Assembly: GCA_021771185.1 (NCBI GenBank)
Contig: JAETPN010000005.1
Coordinates: 1 to 64,000, forward strand
Direction of reading: 5' to 3'
DNA: 64,000 nucleotides
Origin: Bacillota bacterium
GTDB taxonomy: Bacteria > Bacillota_I > Bacilli_A > RF39 > UBA660
The notes under the pieces are model-generated. The model was given only the letters and a program-made list of their open reading frames with translations, was not told where the DNA came from and searched no databases. How positions within the stretch are numbered: the stretch's first letter is position 1; each line of letters opens with the position of its first letter. Both the position numbers and the translations under genes were made by a program. Below are positions 17,201-25,693 of the stretch, one piece after another.

Positions 17201-17232
17201 CCGTATGGCCATAGTCATATGGATAAATATGG
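17201..17232 (+). promoter_or_regulatory. Structured 5' leader with alternative hairpins
   Basis: CCGTATG (17201-17207) can pair with CATATGG (17216-17222). The CCATA within the loop can instead pair with either of two TATGG copies (near 17218 and 17228), just before the ribosome site. The mutually exclusive pairings suggest translational control. I could not match it to a known riboswitch, and the leader is only about 50 bases long. Confidence 0.35.
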
Positions 17233-17244
17233 AAGGGTGTTATT

Positions 17245-18756
17245 ATGTACGAAGAAAAAAATAATCGTTTTTCAATGAAGGATCTAGTAGTTCAATTACT
17301 ATTTGTCGTTCTATTAGTCTTTATTTTGATGTATTTATTTCCATCAAAACAATTCATTAAAGATTCTGTACAACCATTGTATGATCGTATCTTTAATGAA
17401 AATATTTTAATGATGAAAGATGGGGCAAAAGCTTATTTTACAACGCCACGGTTACCTCAAAATAAAGGGGATAAAGTAAAACTAACGTTAGGAGAAATGT
17501 TAGATAAAAAAATCGTTCTACCATTTACAGATAGTAGTGGTAAAACCTGTGATAATACAGCGTCTTATGTAGAAGTAGAGAAAAAAGATGATGAATATGT
17601 CATGAAAGTTAACCTAAAATGTGGGGAACAAGAAAACTATTTATTAGTTTATATGGGATGCTATGATTACTGTAAAACAACAATTTGTGAAAAAAATAAG
17701 GAAGATGTGAAAACACCACTTATTCAACCAGCAAAACCATGTTCAACTTGTGGAAATGTTACAAATAATTATATTAATAATATTATTAATAATGTTGTTA
17801 ATGTGGTTAAGCCAGATCCAGAACCACAAAAATATTATTGTTCTGTCGTGAATGGTAAATATTATGGTAAAAATGGAAATGAAGTTGATGAAGCAGTATA
17901 TAAAGCAGAATGTACTACGGAACAAAAGTACTATTGTTCTATCGTCAATGGAAATTATTATGATAAAGCCGGAAATAAAGTAGATAAAACTGCTTATGAA
18001 AAAGATTGCCAAAATAATCCAGATCCAGTAATTACTTATGAATATGAATATTTAAAGAAAACAGGTGGAACTTGTGAATGGAGTAATAATTGGTCTGATT
18101 GGACAGAAAAAGTATTATATCCAAATGAAGTAACACAAGTAAAAACAAAAACAAGAACCACAACACTTACTTATAAAAAAGTAATTAAGTATAAAGTTAC
18201 ACAATACTATGATACTTCGAAGCCAATTTATGAGAAAAAGAAAGTTCAAACTGGTTCTTATGATGAAAAAAAATGTTCTTCATATAAAACAGAAACTGTA
18301 GGAACTGGTCAATATAAAGAAGAATGGGTTGATCGTGGATTATTACAACCTACAAGTGATACTTTAGTTAATACAGCAACTAAAAAATATGAGCTATTTA
18401 ACTCTTATATGGATGATTGTAATAATACTTGTTCATCACGTTTAATGAAAGTTTATCGTATGGCTGAATTAGTACGTACAGAAATAAAGAAGGAACAGAC
18501 TGTGTGTGCAAAATGGACAACAAAGACCATTCCAACTTATGGTTATATTGATGAATTTGTTGGTTTTGAAATTGTAACAAAAAGGGAACCTGTTTATGGT
18601 TATGTGGATGAAGTTGTTAAAACACCATTATATGCATCAAGAACTTGTACACCAAAAGATGGAACAACAACAATTAAATGGTCAACAAATAAAAATGATT
18701 CTAGCTTATTAAATAATGGTTATGTTTTAACTGGAAATAAACGTCAAAAAAAATAA
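17245..18756 (+). CDS. Membrane-anchored, cysteine-containing surface protein of unknown function
   Basis: 503 residues. A short cytoplasmic head is followed by one membrane segment (about 16-35, VVQLLFVVLLVFILMYLFPSK), and the rest is probably outside. Two tandem repeats YYCS(V/I)VNG(K/N)YYxKxGNxVD lie near 192-245, after an Asn-rich linker (NNYINNIINNVVNVV). The C-terminal half is Thr/Lys/Tyr-rich with several GxYxEE/GYxDE-like units (TYGYIDEFVG, VYGYVDEVVK) and scattered Cys. No LPXTG signal. It is the first gene of a two-gene unit with the 662-residue protein. I do not recognise a family. Confidence 0.65.
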   Translation: MYEEKNNRFSMKDLVVQLLFVVLLVFILMYLFPSKQFIKDSVQPLYDRIFNENILMMKDGAKAYFTTPRLPQNKGDKVKLTLGEMLDKKIVLPFTDSSGKTCDNTASYVEVEKKDDEYVMKVNLKCGEQENYLLVYMGCYDYCKTTICEKNKEDVKTPLIQPAKPCSTCGNVTNNYINNIINNVVNVVKPDPEPQKYYCSVVNGKYYGKNGNEVDEAVYKAECTTEQKYYCSIVNGNYYDKAGNKVDKTAYEKDCQNNPDPVITYEYEYLKKTGGTCEWSNNWSDWTEKVLYPNEVTQVKTKTRTTTLTYKKVIKYKVTQYYDTSKPIYEKKKVQTGSYDEKKCSSYKTETVGTGQYKEEWVDRGLLQPTSDTLVNTATKKYELFNSYMDDCNNTCSSRLMKVYRMAELVRTEIKKEQTVCAKWTTKTIPTYGYIDEFVGFEIVTKREPVYGYVDEVVKTPLYASRTCTPKDGTTTIKWSTNKNDSSLLNNGYVLTGNKRQKK

Positions 18757-18776
18757 AATTTTAGGAGGATAAAAAG

Positions 18777-20765
18777 ATGAATTTAGAAGAAAAAAGAAAA
18801 GCGTTGGAAGCGTTAAAAACATCTGGTGGAGAAGTTAAAATTAATAAGAAAGCGTTGAAAAAAGCTTTACTTGCTGGCGGACTTCTTTTTAGTAATATAG
18901 GCCTTGGGGTTGTTGCTCATAATATTTCTACCCCTGATGATACTAATGTTTTAGCGATTACAGAAGAAACCAAAGAAGAAAAAACGTATGATGTTTCTGT
19001 TGGTTATGAATTTGCTGTAATTGATTCAAAGGAAGAAATAACCAGAACTTCGCAATTAGGAATTGAATTATTAAATAATGGATTTTATTCTCTTTCTGAG
19101 CAAGATACAACGCTTAATGATCGTTCAATTGATCAAGCAACATTGAATACTACTGCTTTTTATGAGGTTATTAATAATGCAGATTTTGATAAGTTAACTG
19201 TTAGCGAAAGAAATTTTAAACGTAATGCAAATTCTGTTATGGATGATTTTCAAGATTTAGCAATACGTATGGGACTACAAGGTCAATATGGTGCTACTAT
19301 CCCTGAACTACATAATTCAGTTGGTCATAAACTAACTAGAAGTTTTGTTCAAGAATTTACAACAAAAATAAATGCTTATATAACAGATAAATCTAATGCG
19401 AAAAATAAACAAGATTATAAAAAATTTATTGAGTCTATTCAAGTGGATCCAAAATACAATGACGTTGATGAGAGTGCTAAATATTTTTGTGTAATTATTG
19501 GGAATTTAGCTACTCCAGAAGTATTCACTGAATATTTCCAAGATTTATATTTTGAAAATATTGCACAATGTATTGAACAAAAAGATGGCAAATATAATAT
19601 GAAACAAAAAGAATTATTAGATGCTAAAAATTTACTTAGTGTTTGGTATTCTGATACAATGGCATCTTTAGAAAGCAATTATGATATTAAAATGGTATCT
19701 CCTGTCGCTCCTGGCAAATTAAATGCTTATGGTCATAAAGTAGTGACAGAGGTTCAAATCCAACAAGAAGTACGTAATAATATTGCAAAAGGATATGATT
19801 TAAATATAGCAATCTCTAATTTAAATAAACTTGAAAAGGAAAGAAATAATAATGAATATCATCAAGTTTTGAAGAGTGGTGGTAAAAATTTAGATAAACC
19901 TTCTGTTATTAGAGAAACTAGTTCAGAAAGAAAACAAAGAATTCAAGATATTAAGGATCAAGAAAAAAATGTTGTTGATAATGGTGATACTGGTAATGTC
20001 ATAGATAACAACAATGTTGTTATTGAAATTGAAAAGGATAAAGATGGGGACGAAGCTGCTGATTTAACTTTCCAACAAGGTATTATGGCAGCACAAGCTA
20101 TTCGAGCTAAGTATAAAGTAGTTGATGCAAAATGCATTAAGGAATTAGAAAATCATAAAAAAAGTGATATATACAAAAAAAATAAAGCATACCGTAATGG
20201 ATTCGATCAACAGATGAAACAATATGTTAATGAATATAACAAAATGAATGAGAAATGGGAAAATCGTCTTCCTGATGAAAAGCCAAATGGTGATGAGGAA
20301 AAAGAATTGGTAAATAAAAAAGAGGAAGATAGTCCTGAAACAAATATAGAACATAAAAAGGATGATCCTAAAAAAGATAATAATAACACCAATGATAAGA
20401 AAGAAGAACAAGTAAAACCTTCTACACCTTCTAAACCAACGGATACAACAAATAATAATACAGATAAAACTGATAAAGAAGAAAAACTTCCAGATACATA
20501 TATTCCAATTGGTGATAGTACTTATGAAGATGCTGATGATAATAAAGAATTAGTTGGTGAAAAAGTAGAAGATAGTGAAGAAACAATTATTGATTATAAT
20601 CCAGAAAAACATGTTTCAAAAACATCTACGCAAGAAACAAAAACTGAATCTAAGGCAACTAGTACAAGAAGTCAAAGATTAGCGGCTTATAAAGAGTTAA
20701 GAAGCAATACAGAACAAGTTAAAAATGTAATTGAAAATCAAAATGAAGTAGGAAAAACAAAATAG
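18777..20765 (+). CDS. Large helical protein with a disordered charged C-terminus
   Basis: 662 residues with AGGAGG seven bases upstream. An N-terminal Lys-rich helix (MNLEEKRKALEALKTSGGEVK) precedes one hydrophobic segment (about 30-48, ALLAGGLLFSNIGLGVVAH), so it may be a type II membrane protein. Residues 60-400 are mixed helical; beyond about 400 the chain is Asp/Glu/Lys/Asn-rich and surely disordered, with two similar units (ELVNKKEEDSPETNIEHK and ELVGEKVEDSEETIIDY). It probably works with the 503-residue protein encoded just before it. Function unknown. Confidence 0.6.
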   Translation: MNLEEKRKALEALKTSGGEVKINKKALKKALLAGGLLFSNIGLGVVAHNISTPDDTNVLAITEETKEEKTYDVSVGYEFAVIDSKEEITRTSQLGIELLNNGFYSLSEQDTTLNDRSIDQATLNTTAFYEVINNADFDKLTVSERNFKRNANSVMDDFQDLAIRMGLQGQYGATIPELHNSVGHKLTRSFVQEFTTKINAYITDKSNAKNKQDYKKFIESIQVDPKYNDVDESAKYFCVIIGNLATPEVFTEYFQDLYFENIAQCIEQKDGKYNMKQKELLDAKNLLSVWYSDTMASLESNYDIKMVSPVAPGKLNAYGHKVVTEVQIQQEVRNNIAKGYDLNIAISNLNKLEKERNNNEYHQVLKSGGKNLDKPSVIRETSSERKQRIQDIKDQEKNVVDNGDTGNVIDNNNVVIEIEKDKDGDEAADLTFQQGIMAAQAIRAKYKVVDAKCIKELENHKKSDIYKKNKAYRNGFDQQMKQYVNEYNKMNEKWENRLPDEKPNGDEEKELVNKKEEDSPETNIEHKKDDPKKDNNNTNDKKEEQVKPSTPSKPTDTTNNNTDKTDKEEKLPDTYIPIGDSTYEDADDNKELVGEKVEDSEETIIDYNPEKHVSKTSTQETKTESKATSTRSQRLAAYKELRSNTEQVKNVIENQNEVGKTK

Positions 20766-20772
20766 GAAAAAG

Positions 20773-20797
20773 GGAATACTTAGTATTCCTTTTTTTT
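20773..20797 (+). terminator. Intrinsic terminator
   Basis: GGAATAC (20773-20779) and GTATTCC (20783-20789) with an eight-base T-run; it ends the two-gene surface operon. Confidence 0.85.
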
Positions 20798-20829
20798 GTT
20801 GATAAAGAGGAATAGGATAGATGAAAGGA

Positions 20830-20857
20830 TTGACTTCCATAGGTGTTTTATGATAAT
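20830..20857 (+). promoter_or_regulatory. Promoter of the 139-residue gene
   Basis: -35 TTGACT (20830-20835), 16-base spacer, -10 GATAAT (20852-20857) with an upstream T. Confidence 0.5.
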
Positions 20858-20896
20858 ATAATGTTGTATATACTCACTATAGAAGAAGGGGATTTT

Positions 20897-21316
20897 ATGA
20901 AGGAAACATATGTCTTTGATTATATTAATGAGAATGAATTTCATAAGTTAGAACGTTCATTAAAAAAGTATAATATGTTAGCTTTTAAGAGATTAAATTT
21001 TACTTATTATCCACAATTAAAGAATGGCCAATTTCTAGGTGAAATTGTTTCAAAAAATAAGGATAAGGGTACTGTAACTTATGAGTTGAAATTACCTACA
21101 GATGTTATGTTTTCTAAAGTTCATGGTGATATTAAATTACATTATCATGTGTATGAAAAGGATCATGTGGTAATGTTAGATAAGCTTACACCAGAAGAAA
21201 TTCTATCTGAAGGGCATCAATCGGAGTTAGAAACATATAAGGGTGTTATGGTTTCTAAACAACATTCTGATAAAGATATTTTTAAAATTAATTTATTAAA
21301 TATGATTCAAAAATAA
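20897..21316 (+). CDS. Hypothetical protein
   Basis: 139 residues from ATG 20897 (AAGGGGAT upstream); the more 5' in-frame start lies in the promoter. Mixed alpha/beta with a beta-rich centre (GTVTYELKLPTDVMFSKVHGDIKLHYHVYE), no membrane segment and no Cys. Not recognised. It has its own promoter and shares a terminator with the convergent GH25 gene. Confidence 0.6.
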   Translation: MKETYVFDYINENEFHKLERSLKKYNMLAFKRLNFTYYPQLKNGQFLGEIVSKNKDKGTVTYELKLPTDVMFSKVHGDIKLHYHVYEKDHVVMLDKLTPEEILSEGHQSELETYKGVMVSKQHSDKDIFKINLLNMIQK

Positions 21317-21345
21317 AAAGGTAAATTGTAAATAATTTACCTTTT
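21316..21345. terminator. Bidirectional intrinsic terminator
   Basis: AAAAGGTAAATT (21316-21327) and AATTTACCTTTT (21334-21345), serving two convergent genes; it overlaps the last codons of the minus-strand gene. Confidence 0.8.
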
Positions 21346-23139
21346 AAAATTCCCAAAAATACTAATATCCACATTACCTTGAATACCATGTACTTGCCCC
21401 GTTGATGTATATTGCCACCCTTCATAAAATCCTGTCCATGTACAGATAGAATTGTATTGAGCAATCCAAGTAATTTCTTTGGTTAGATTTTCTGAATATA
21501 ATTTTTCATTCGCAAGACTTTTATAAGTATAGACATTTGTTTTGTAATTTGAAGTTCTTACTCTTTGTAAAAAAATAGGAATAATCATTTCATAATCTAA
21601 GATACTTAAATGATTGGTAATATCATTTCGTTCAATATCATAATAAATTCCTAAAGTAGGGGTTATTTGATATTTTTCTAACATCGATAATACAAAGTTT
21701 GCTTCACTTTCTGCTTCTTGTTTGTTTACAGCATAACTATATAAATAAATACCATAGGGGATACCTAAACGTTTTAATTCTTGTAGATTTCGCTCAAACA
21801 TTGTATCTACACTATAACTTCCAAATCCTAAGCGCAAAATAACACCATCTACGTCACTTTGTTTTACTTGATCCCAATCAATGATTCCTTGAAATTTAGA
21901 TACATCAATCACTTTTTTCGCATTAGTTGCTAGAATACTTCCGTCTTCTTTATAAAAAGTTTTACCAATTTGTTCTTCTTTTATGACATGACCTTCCTGA
22001 TTAAATTGATATTTTTTCTGTTCAGTGATTAATTCAGTGGTGTTCATTTTCCCATCTGGGTTAAAATATTTTTTTTGATTATTAATTGTTTGCCATCCCA
22101 CTTGCATCATCCCTTGTTCATTAAAATAGTAAGTATCTTGTTCAATCTTTACTAGACCAGTTTTTAAGGTTTGATTGGTATCTAAATAATAGGTATGATG
22201 ATTTTCCTTAATGAACCCCGTCTCACTTTGTCCTTGTTCATTAAAGTAATAGGTTTTATCTTCTAGGGTAATAAAACCATGAACCATTTTTCCTTCTGAA
22301 TCAAAATAATAAAGAGCGTTGTCTATTTCTTTTAAACCTGTTTCACGGATTCCATCACTATTAAAATAATAAGTATCATTTTCAATGGTTTGAATGCCTT
22401 TAAAAAGTGTCGTATCACTTAAATAGTAAATATTATTTTGATCTTGAATCCATCCTGTTTCACGCCATCCGTGCTCATTAAAATAATAAACCTGATTTTC
22501 TATTTCTTTAAAACCAGTAATCATTGTACCATCTTGATCAAAGTAATATTCATGGTCATCAATTTTTTGAAAAGAGGTAAGTCGTCCTTTTTCTGGATCT
22601 ACATAATACATTACCTCATTTATTTTTAAGAATCCTGTTTGTTTGCCATTTTCAGAAAAATAAAAAATTTTATTATCGATCGGAATAAAACCTAACGTTA
22701 ATTTTCCTTGATCATTAAAGTAATATTCTTTTTTATCAAGAGTTATAAGTCCACGTGCCATATATCCCTGATCATTAAAATAATAGGTATCTTCACCAAT
22801 TGTTGTCCATCCGTGCGCTAATCCTTTCTTATCAAATAAGTAATAAGTATTTCCTTCGAATGTAATAAACCCTGTATGTGGAACACCTAATTCATCGAAG
22901 AAATAAATAGATTGATTAATGGAATAAAATCCTGGTTTCATTGAAATAGATGTGATAGATCCTTTTTTATTTACGCTAGGTTGTGTAGCGAAATGTTGCT
23001 TGATATTTGTCTCTTCCTTTGCCTCCTTTCTTTTTTGTGCTGCCTTAACTTTTTGTGTTGTTTCATTTTTTGTACTCATAAACCCAGTACTTAGTAGGCA
23101 TATGGTTGAAACAACAAGTAACATATTTGTCTTTTTCAT
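21337..23139 (-). CDS. GH25 muramidase with about 16 cell-wall-binding repeats
   Basis: 600 residues. A signal peptide (MKKTNMLLVVSTICLLSTGF) is followed by a Lys/Glu-rich linker. Some 16 repeats of roughly 20 residues (TYYFNEQGxxxTGxxxI pattern) of the choline/glucan-binding CW type fill residues 70-390. The catalytic GH25 domain is C-terminal (from about 408): VIDVSKFQG, LRLGFGS and YYDIE, the last carrying the Asp/Glu active-site pair. It cleaves the MurNAc-GlcNAc bond of peptidoglycan. The domain order (repeats first, lysozyme last) suggests a secreted autolysin. The repeats lack the full aromatic set of true choline-binding modules, so the ligand is unclear. No phage genes are nearby. 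Confidence 0.88.
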   Translation of the reverse strand: MKKTNMLLVVSTICLLSTGFMSTKNETTQKVKAAQKRKEAKEETNIKQHFATQPSVNKKGSITSISMKPGFYSINQSIYFFDELGVPHTGFITFEGNTYYLFDKKGLAHGWTTIGEDTYYFNDQGYMARGLITLDKKEYYFNDQGKLTLGFIPIDNKIFYFSENGKQTGFLKINEVMYYVDPEKGRLTSFQKIDDHEYYFDQDGTMITGFKEIENQVYYFNEHGWRETGWIQDQNNIYYLSDTTLFKGIQTIENDTYYFNSDGIRETGLKEIDNALYYFDSEGKMVHGFITLEDKTYYFNEQGQSETGFIKENHHTYYLDTNQTLKTGLVKIEQDTYYFNEQGMMQVGWQTINNQKKYFNPDGKMNTTELITEQKKYQFNQEGHVIKEEQIGKTFYKEDGSILATNAKKVIDVSKFQGIIDWDQVKQSDVDGVILRLGFGSYSVDTMFERNLQELKRLGIPYGIYLYSYAVNKQEAESEANFVLSMLEKYQITPTLGIYYDIERNDITNHLSILDYEMIIPIFLQRVRTSNYKTNVYTYKSLANEKLYSENLTKEITWIAQYNSICTWTGFYEGWQYTSTGQVHGIQGNVDISIFGNFKR

Positions 23140-23284
23140 ATATCCCTCCTGACATCGTCATTATATAAGGGACAAAGAGACTTTGTAAAGGAAATTAACT
23201 AAAGTTATCTAAACTTATCTAGGGGATAACAAAAAGGGGCTAAAAAACAAACTTTTTAATCATTTAGTTCATCTAAGTAAACAA

Positions 23285-23313
23285 AAAAACTCAATGAGAG
23301 ATATTGAGTTTTT
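23285..23313 (-). terminator. Intrinsic terminator of sleC
   Basis: AAAAACTCAAT (23285-23295) and ATTGAGTTTTT (23303-23313); on the minus strand the hairpin overlaps the stop codon and ends in a T-run. Confidence 0.75.
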
Positions 23314-24532
23314 ATTCAAAAATACCTTTTAACATGTTAGAAACAGCAACAAAGATTGCCGATATTCGGTACCAAGTCGCAAAGTTGACAATTCCGGTAA
23401 CAGGTAGGTTAAAAACACTTTGAAATTTTCTAACAGAGGCTTCGGTATCTGCATCAAAAATACCATTCGTGTTTTTGATCAAGGGAAGGGCAGGGTAGCT
23501 TTCTCTAATTTTATTCAAAGCATTTTGCAGTAATTGTACTTCTTCACCACAAGCGCCAACACTTAAATTATAGCCCGGAAATGAAGTTGGTAAACCAGGA
23601 ACAAGTTCAGCTTCTGCAAGTCCAATAGTATTCCCGTAATAGTATCTGACAATCTGTAATGAATTATAACCTTGATCTCCTAATGTTTTTGATCCCCACT
23701 GACTTAACCATCCTTTTCTTACAACATTAATACCATCACTATATTGAGCAAAGAAGGGAAAATTACGATTAGGAAATTTTAAATATTCTGTAAATATTTC
23801 ATCTACAACATTGGAAATTGTATCAAAGATGGTTCGATTGTGTGTATATTTTTGATCATAAGCCGTCGATGATGTAATCGTAAAATTATATCCTTTGGAG
23901 AAATACCATTCTGTAAAAACACGATTTAAAGTAAAAGATACAATCGCATGAACATTGGCTTTTAATGTTTCGCGTGGCCATGTTGGGTAAATCTCAGAAG
24001 AGGCGACATTTTTAACGTAATCAGAAAATGATACATAATAATTAGGTGCATTCGTATCGGTTGGAATTCCATCATGAACAATGATGTATTCTGGAATAAT
24101 AACTCGTGGCAAAACTTTTTCATCCGTAGTTAATGCGAGTGGATTTTCTTGAATCTTTGGAGGATTACTTTGCCAAATTGCGGGTGGTGTAACAACAGTT
24201 ACATTTTTTCCAGAGTCTCCAGGAATGGTACTTAGGAAAACATCTTGAAAAGAAGTAATCCCATCATAAATTTGAACTCCCAAAATAGAGGCACTTCCTA
24301 AACCTTCTTTTGACACATAAATATTATAATTACTAAATGGTAGTACAGTATTTTGTGGTTCTAGGGTATACTCTATATCTGGGGCATTCAACTCAATGAC
24401 ATTTGTTTTTCCAGATTCGTCTGTGATTAAGTTAATATTTGTATTTTCACCGCTGATATTAACGAGTGCTCCTTCTAAGGGAAGTGCAACATTATCAACA
24501 AATACACTAATGACTAAACGTCCAACTGCCAT
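23312..24532 (-). CDS. sleC: Spore-cortex-lytic enzyme, SleC type
   Basis: 406 residues. It resembles clostridial SleC along its whole length: an N-terminal beta-sandwich pro-region (GRLVISVFVDNVALPLEGA), the ITVHxGxP-like element (IIVHDGIPTDTNAPNYYVSF), the SpoIID-related core YVKNVASSEIYPTWPRETLK, then ISVSFTLNR-type and YNFTITSSTAYDQKYTHNR segments, and LSQWGSKTLGDQG. A C-terminal peptidoglycan-binding domain (about 330-395, GEEVQLLQNALNKI) follows. SleC degrades spore cortex during germination after proteolytic activation by Csp proteases, which are not in this window. Made in the mother cell, as the promoter in front suggests. Start ATG at 24532 has GAAAGGA upstream. Confidence 0.88.
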   Translation of the reverse strand: MAVGRLVISVFVDNVALPLEGALVNISGENTNINLITDESGKTNVIELNAPDIEYTLEPQNTVLPFSNYNIYVSKEGLGSASILGVQIYDGITSFQDVFLSTIPGDSGKNVTVVTPPAIWQSNPPKIQENPLALTTDEKVLPRVIIPEYIIVHDGIPTDTNAPNYYVSFSDYVKNVASSEIYPTWPRETLKANVHAIVSFTLNRVFTEWYFSKGYNFTITSSTAYDQKYTHNRTIFDTISNVVDEIFTEYLKFPNRNFPFFAQYSDGINVVRKGWLSQWGSKTLGDQGYNSLQIVRYYYGNTIGLAEAELVPGLPTSFPGYNLSVGACGEEVQLLQNALNKIRESYPALPLIKNTNGIFDADTEASVRKFQSVFNLPVTGIVNFATWYRISAIFVAVSNMLKGIFE

Positions 24533-24557
24533 AAAACCAAATCCTTTCTATCACCAC

Positions 24558-24588
24558 TACTATATGCTTGTGATCTCTTATTTATCAA
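24558..24588 (-). promoter_or_regulatory. Predicted sigma-E/K (mother-cell) promoter of sleC
   Basis: On the minus strand: TTGATA (24588-24583), a 16-base spacer, and CATATAGTA (24566-24558). The latter matches the CATANNNTA -10 of mother-cell sigma factors, and ATA at -35 fits sigma-E. Known consensus, position inferred. Confidence 0.55.
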
Positions 24589-24642
24589 TTTAGATGAACC
24601 ATTTACCCAAGAATTAATATAATGACAGTAGTGGAGGGGTTT

Positions 24643-25632
24643 ATGAATACAAATGAGTTATTAAATGAAACTGAATTAAATCCTACAATTCAAATGGGCG
24701 ATACGGGAAGTGCGGTTATTATTTTACAAAGTAAATTAAAAGATTTGGGATATTATTTTGCTAGCATCACAGGAAGTTTTGATAATTATACAAAAAATGC
24801 TGTTATTCAATTTCAACAAGATCATCAGTTAACACCAAGTGGTGTGGTGGATCAAGAAACGTGGAATGTATTAAATAGCTTAACTGCTTCACCAGAAATC
24901 ATCGCAGAAATAAATACGAGACCCGTGCTTAGATTAGGTAGTACTGGGCCCTATGTAACAGAGGTCCAAACAGTTTTAACATCTTTGCTTTATTATACGG
25001 GACAGATTGATGGTAATTTTGGTACTAGCACACAAAATGCGGTAAAAAGATTTCAAACGAATAATCGATTAACACCTGATGGAATCGTTGGAAGAGATAC
25101 ATGGAGTGCACTTTCTACTTTATATGAACCACTTGCTGACTGTAATGGAGAAACGCCAGATGATCATATCGTTTATACAGTGGTTGCAGGGGATTCTTTA
25201 TGGGCTTTAGCAAGAAGGTTTAATACAACGGTAGATGCGATTAAACGATTAAATAATTTAACGAGTGATACGATCTTTGTTGGTCAAAAACTTTTAATTC
25301 CAAGAACAAATGGAAATGAGCCAACACCAGATTACATCATTTATACAGTGGTTGCTGGAGACTCTTTATGGGCTTTAGCTAGAAGATTTAATACAACGGT
25401 AGATGCGATTAAAAGTTTAAATAATTTAACAAGTAATAATTTAAGTATTGGCCAACAATTAAAAATTCCTACAGGGAACCAACCGAATATTACTTATATT
25501 GTTGTAGCAGGAGATACTTTATGGGCTTTAGCTAGAAGATTTAATACAACCGTAGATGCGATTAAACGATTAAATAATTTAACGAGTGATAATTTGAGTA
25601 TTGGTCAACAGTTACTAATTCCAAGGACATAA
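24643..25632 (+). CDS. Peptidoglycan-binding protein: two PG_binding_1 domains and three LysM domains
   Basis: 329 residues from ATG 24643 (GGAGGGG upstream; an ATG at 24622 overlaps the TATAAT box at 24618-24623). Domain order: two PG_binding_1 modules (about 10-75 and 90-155, GDTGSAVIILQSKLKDLGYY and GSTGPYVTEVQTVLTSLLYY), then three LysM modules (VVAGDSLWALARRFNTTVDA repeated). There is no signal peptide and no catalytic domain. Secretion without a signal peptide is common for spore-coat or cortex-associated LysM proteins, and the gene is head-to-head with sleC, so a spore-envelope role is plausible. A cytosolic or otherwise exported wall protein is the alternative. Confidence 0.85.
   Translation: MNTNELLNETELNPTIQMGDTGSAVIILQSKLKDLGYYFASITGSFDNYTKNAVIQFQQDHQLTPSGVVDQETWNVLNSLTASPEIIAEINTRPVLRLGSTGPYVTEVQTVLTSLLYYTGQIDGNFGTSTQNAVKRFQTNNRLTPDGIVGRDTWSALSTLYEPLADCNGETPDDHIVYTVVAGDSLWALARRFNTTVDAIKRLNNLTSDTIFVGQKLLIPRTNGNEPTPDYIIYTVVAGDSLWALARRFNTTVDAIKSLNNLTSNNLSIGQQLKIPTGNQPNITYIVVAGDTLWALARRFNTTVDAIKRLNNLTSDNLSIGQQLLIPRT
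25171..25630 (+). repeat. Three near-identical LysM-coding tandem repeats
   Basis: Units start near 25171, 25340 and 25493. Blocks such as TGGGCTTTAGC and ACGGTAGATGCGATTAAA recur with only a few silent changes, indicating recent duplication or gene conversion and a locus able to gain or lose modules. Confidence 0.85.
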
Positions 25633-25635
25633 AAT

Positions 25636-25663
25636 AAAACTACTTTTTTATAAAAGTAGTTTT
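25636..25663 (+). terminator. Intrinsic terminator
   Basis: AAAACTACTTTT (25636-25647) and AAAAGTAGTTTT (25652-25663). Confidence 0.75.
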
Positions 25664-25693
25664 TAAGTGTTAGAAAGACTATTTCATTTAAAA

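Noticed and set aside
17161-17244. Cyclic di-GMP riboswitch before the surface operon
   Set aside because: Leader is too short from the predicted start and lacks the conserved core; kept only as a hairpin leader.
20145-20411. Phe/Ile-rich minus-strand frames inside the 662-residue gene
   Set aside because: They are antisense of the Lys/Asp/Glu-rich tail; composition explained fully by the real gene.
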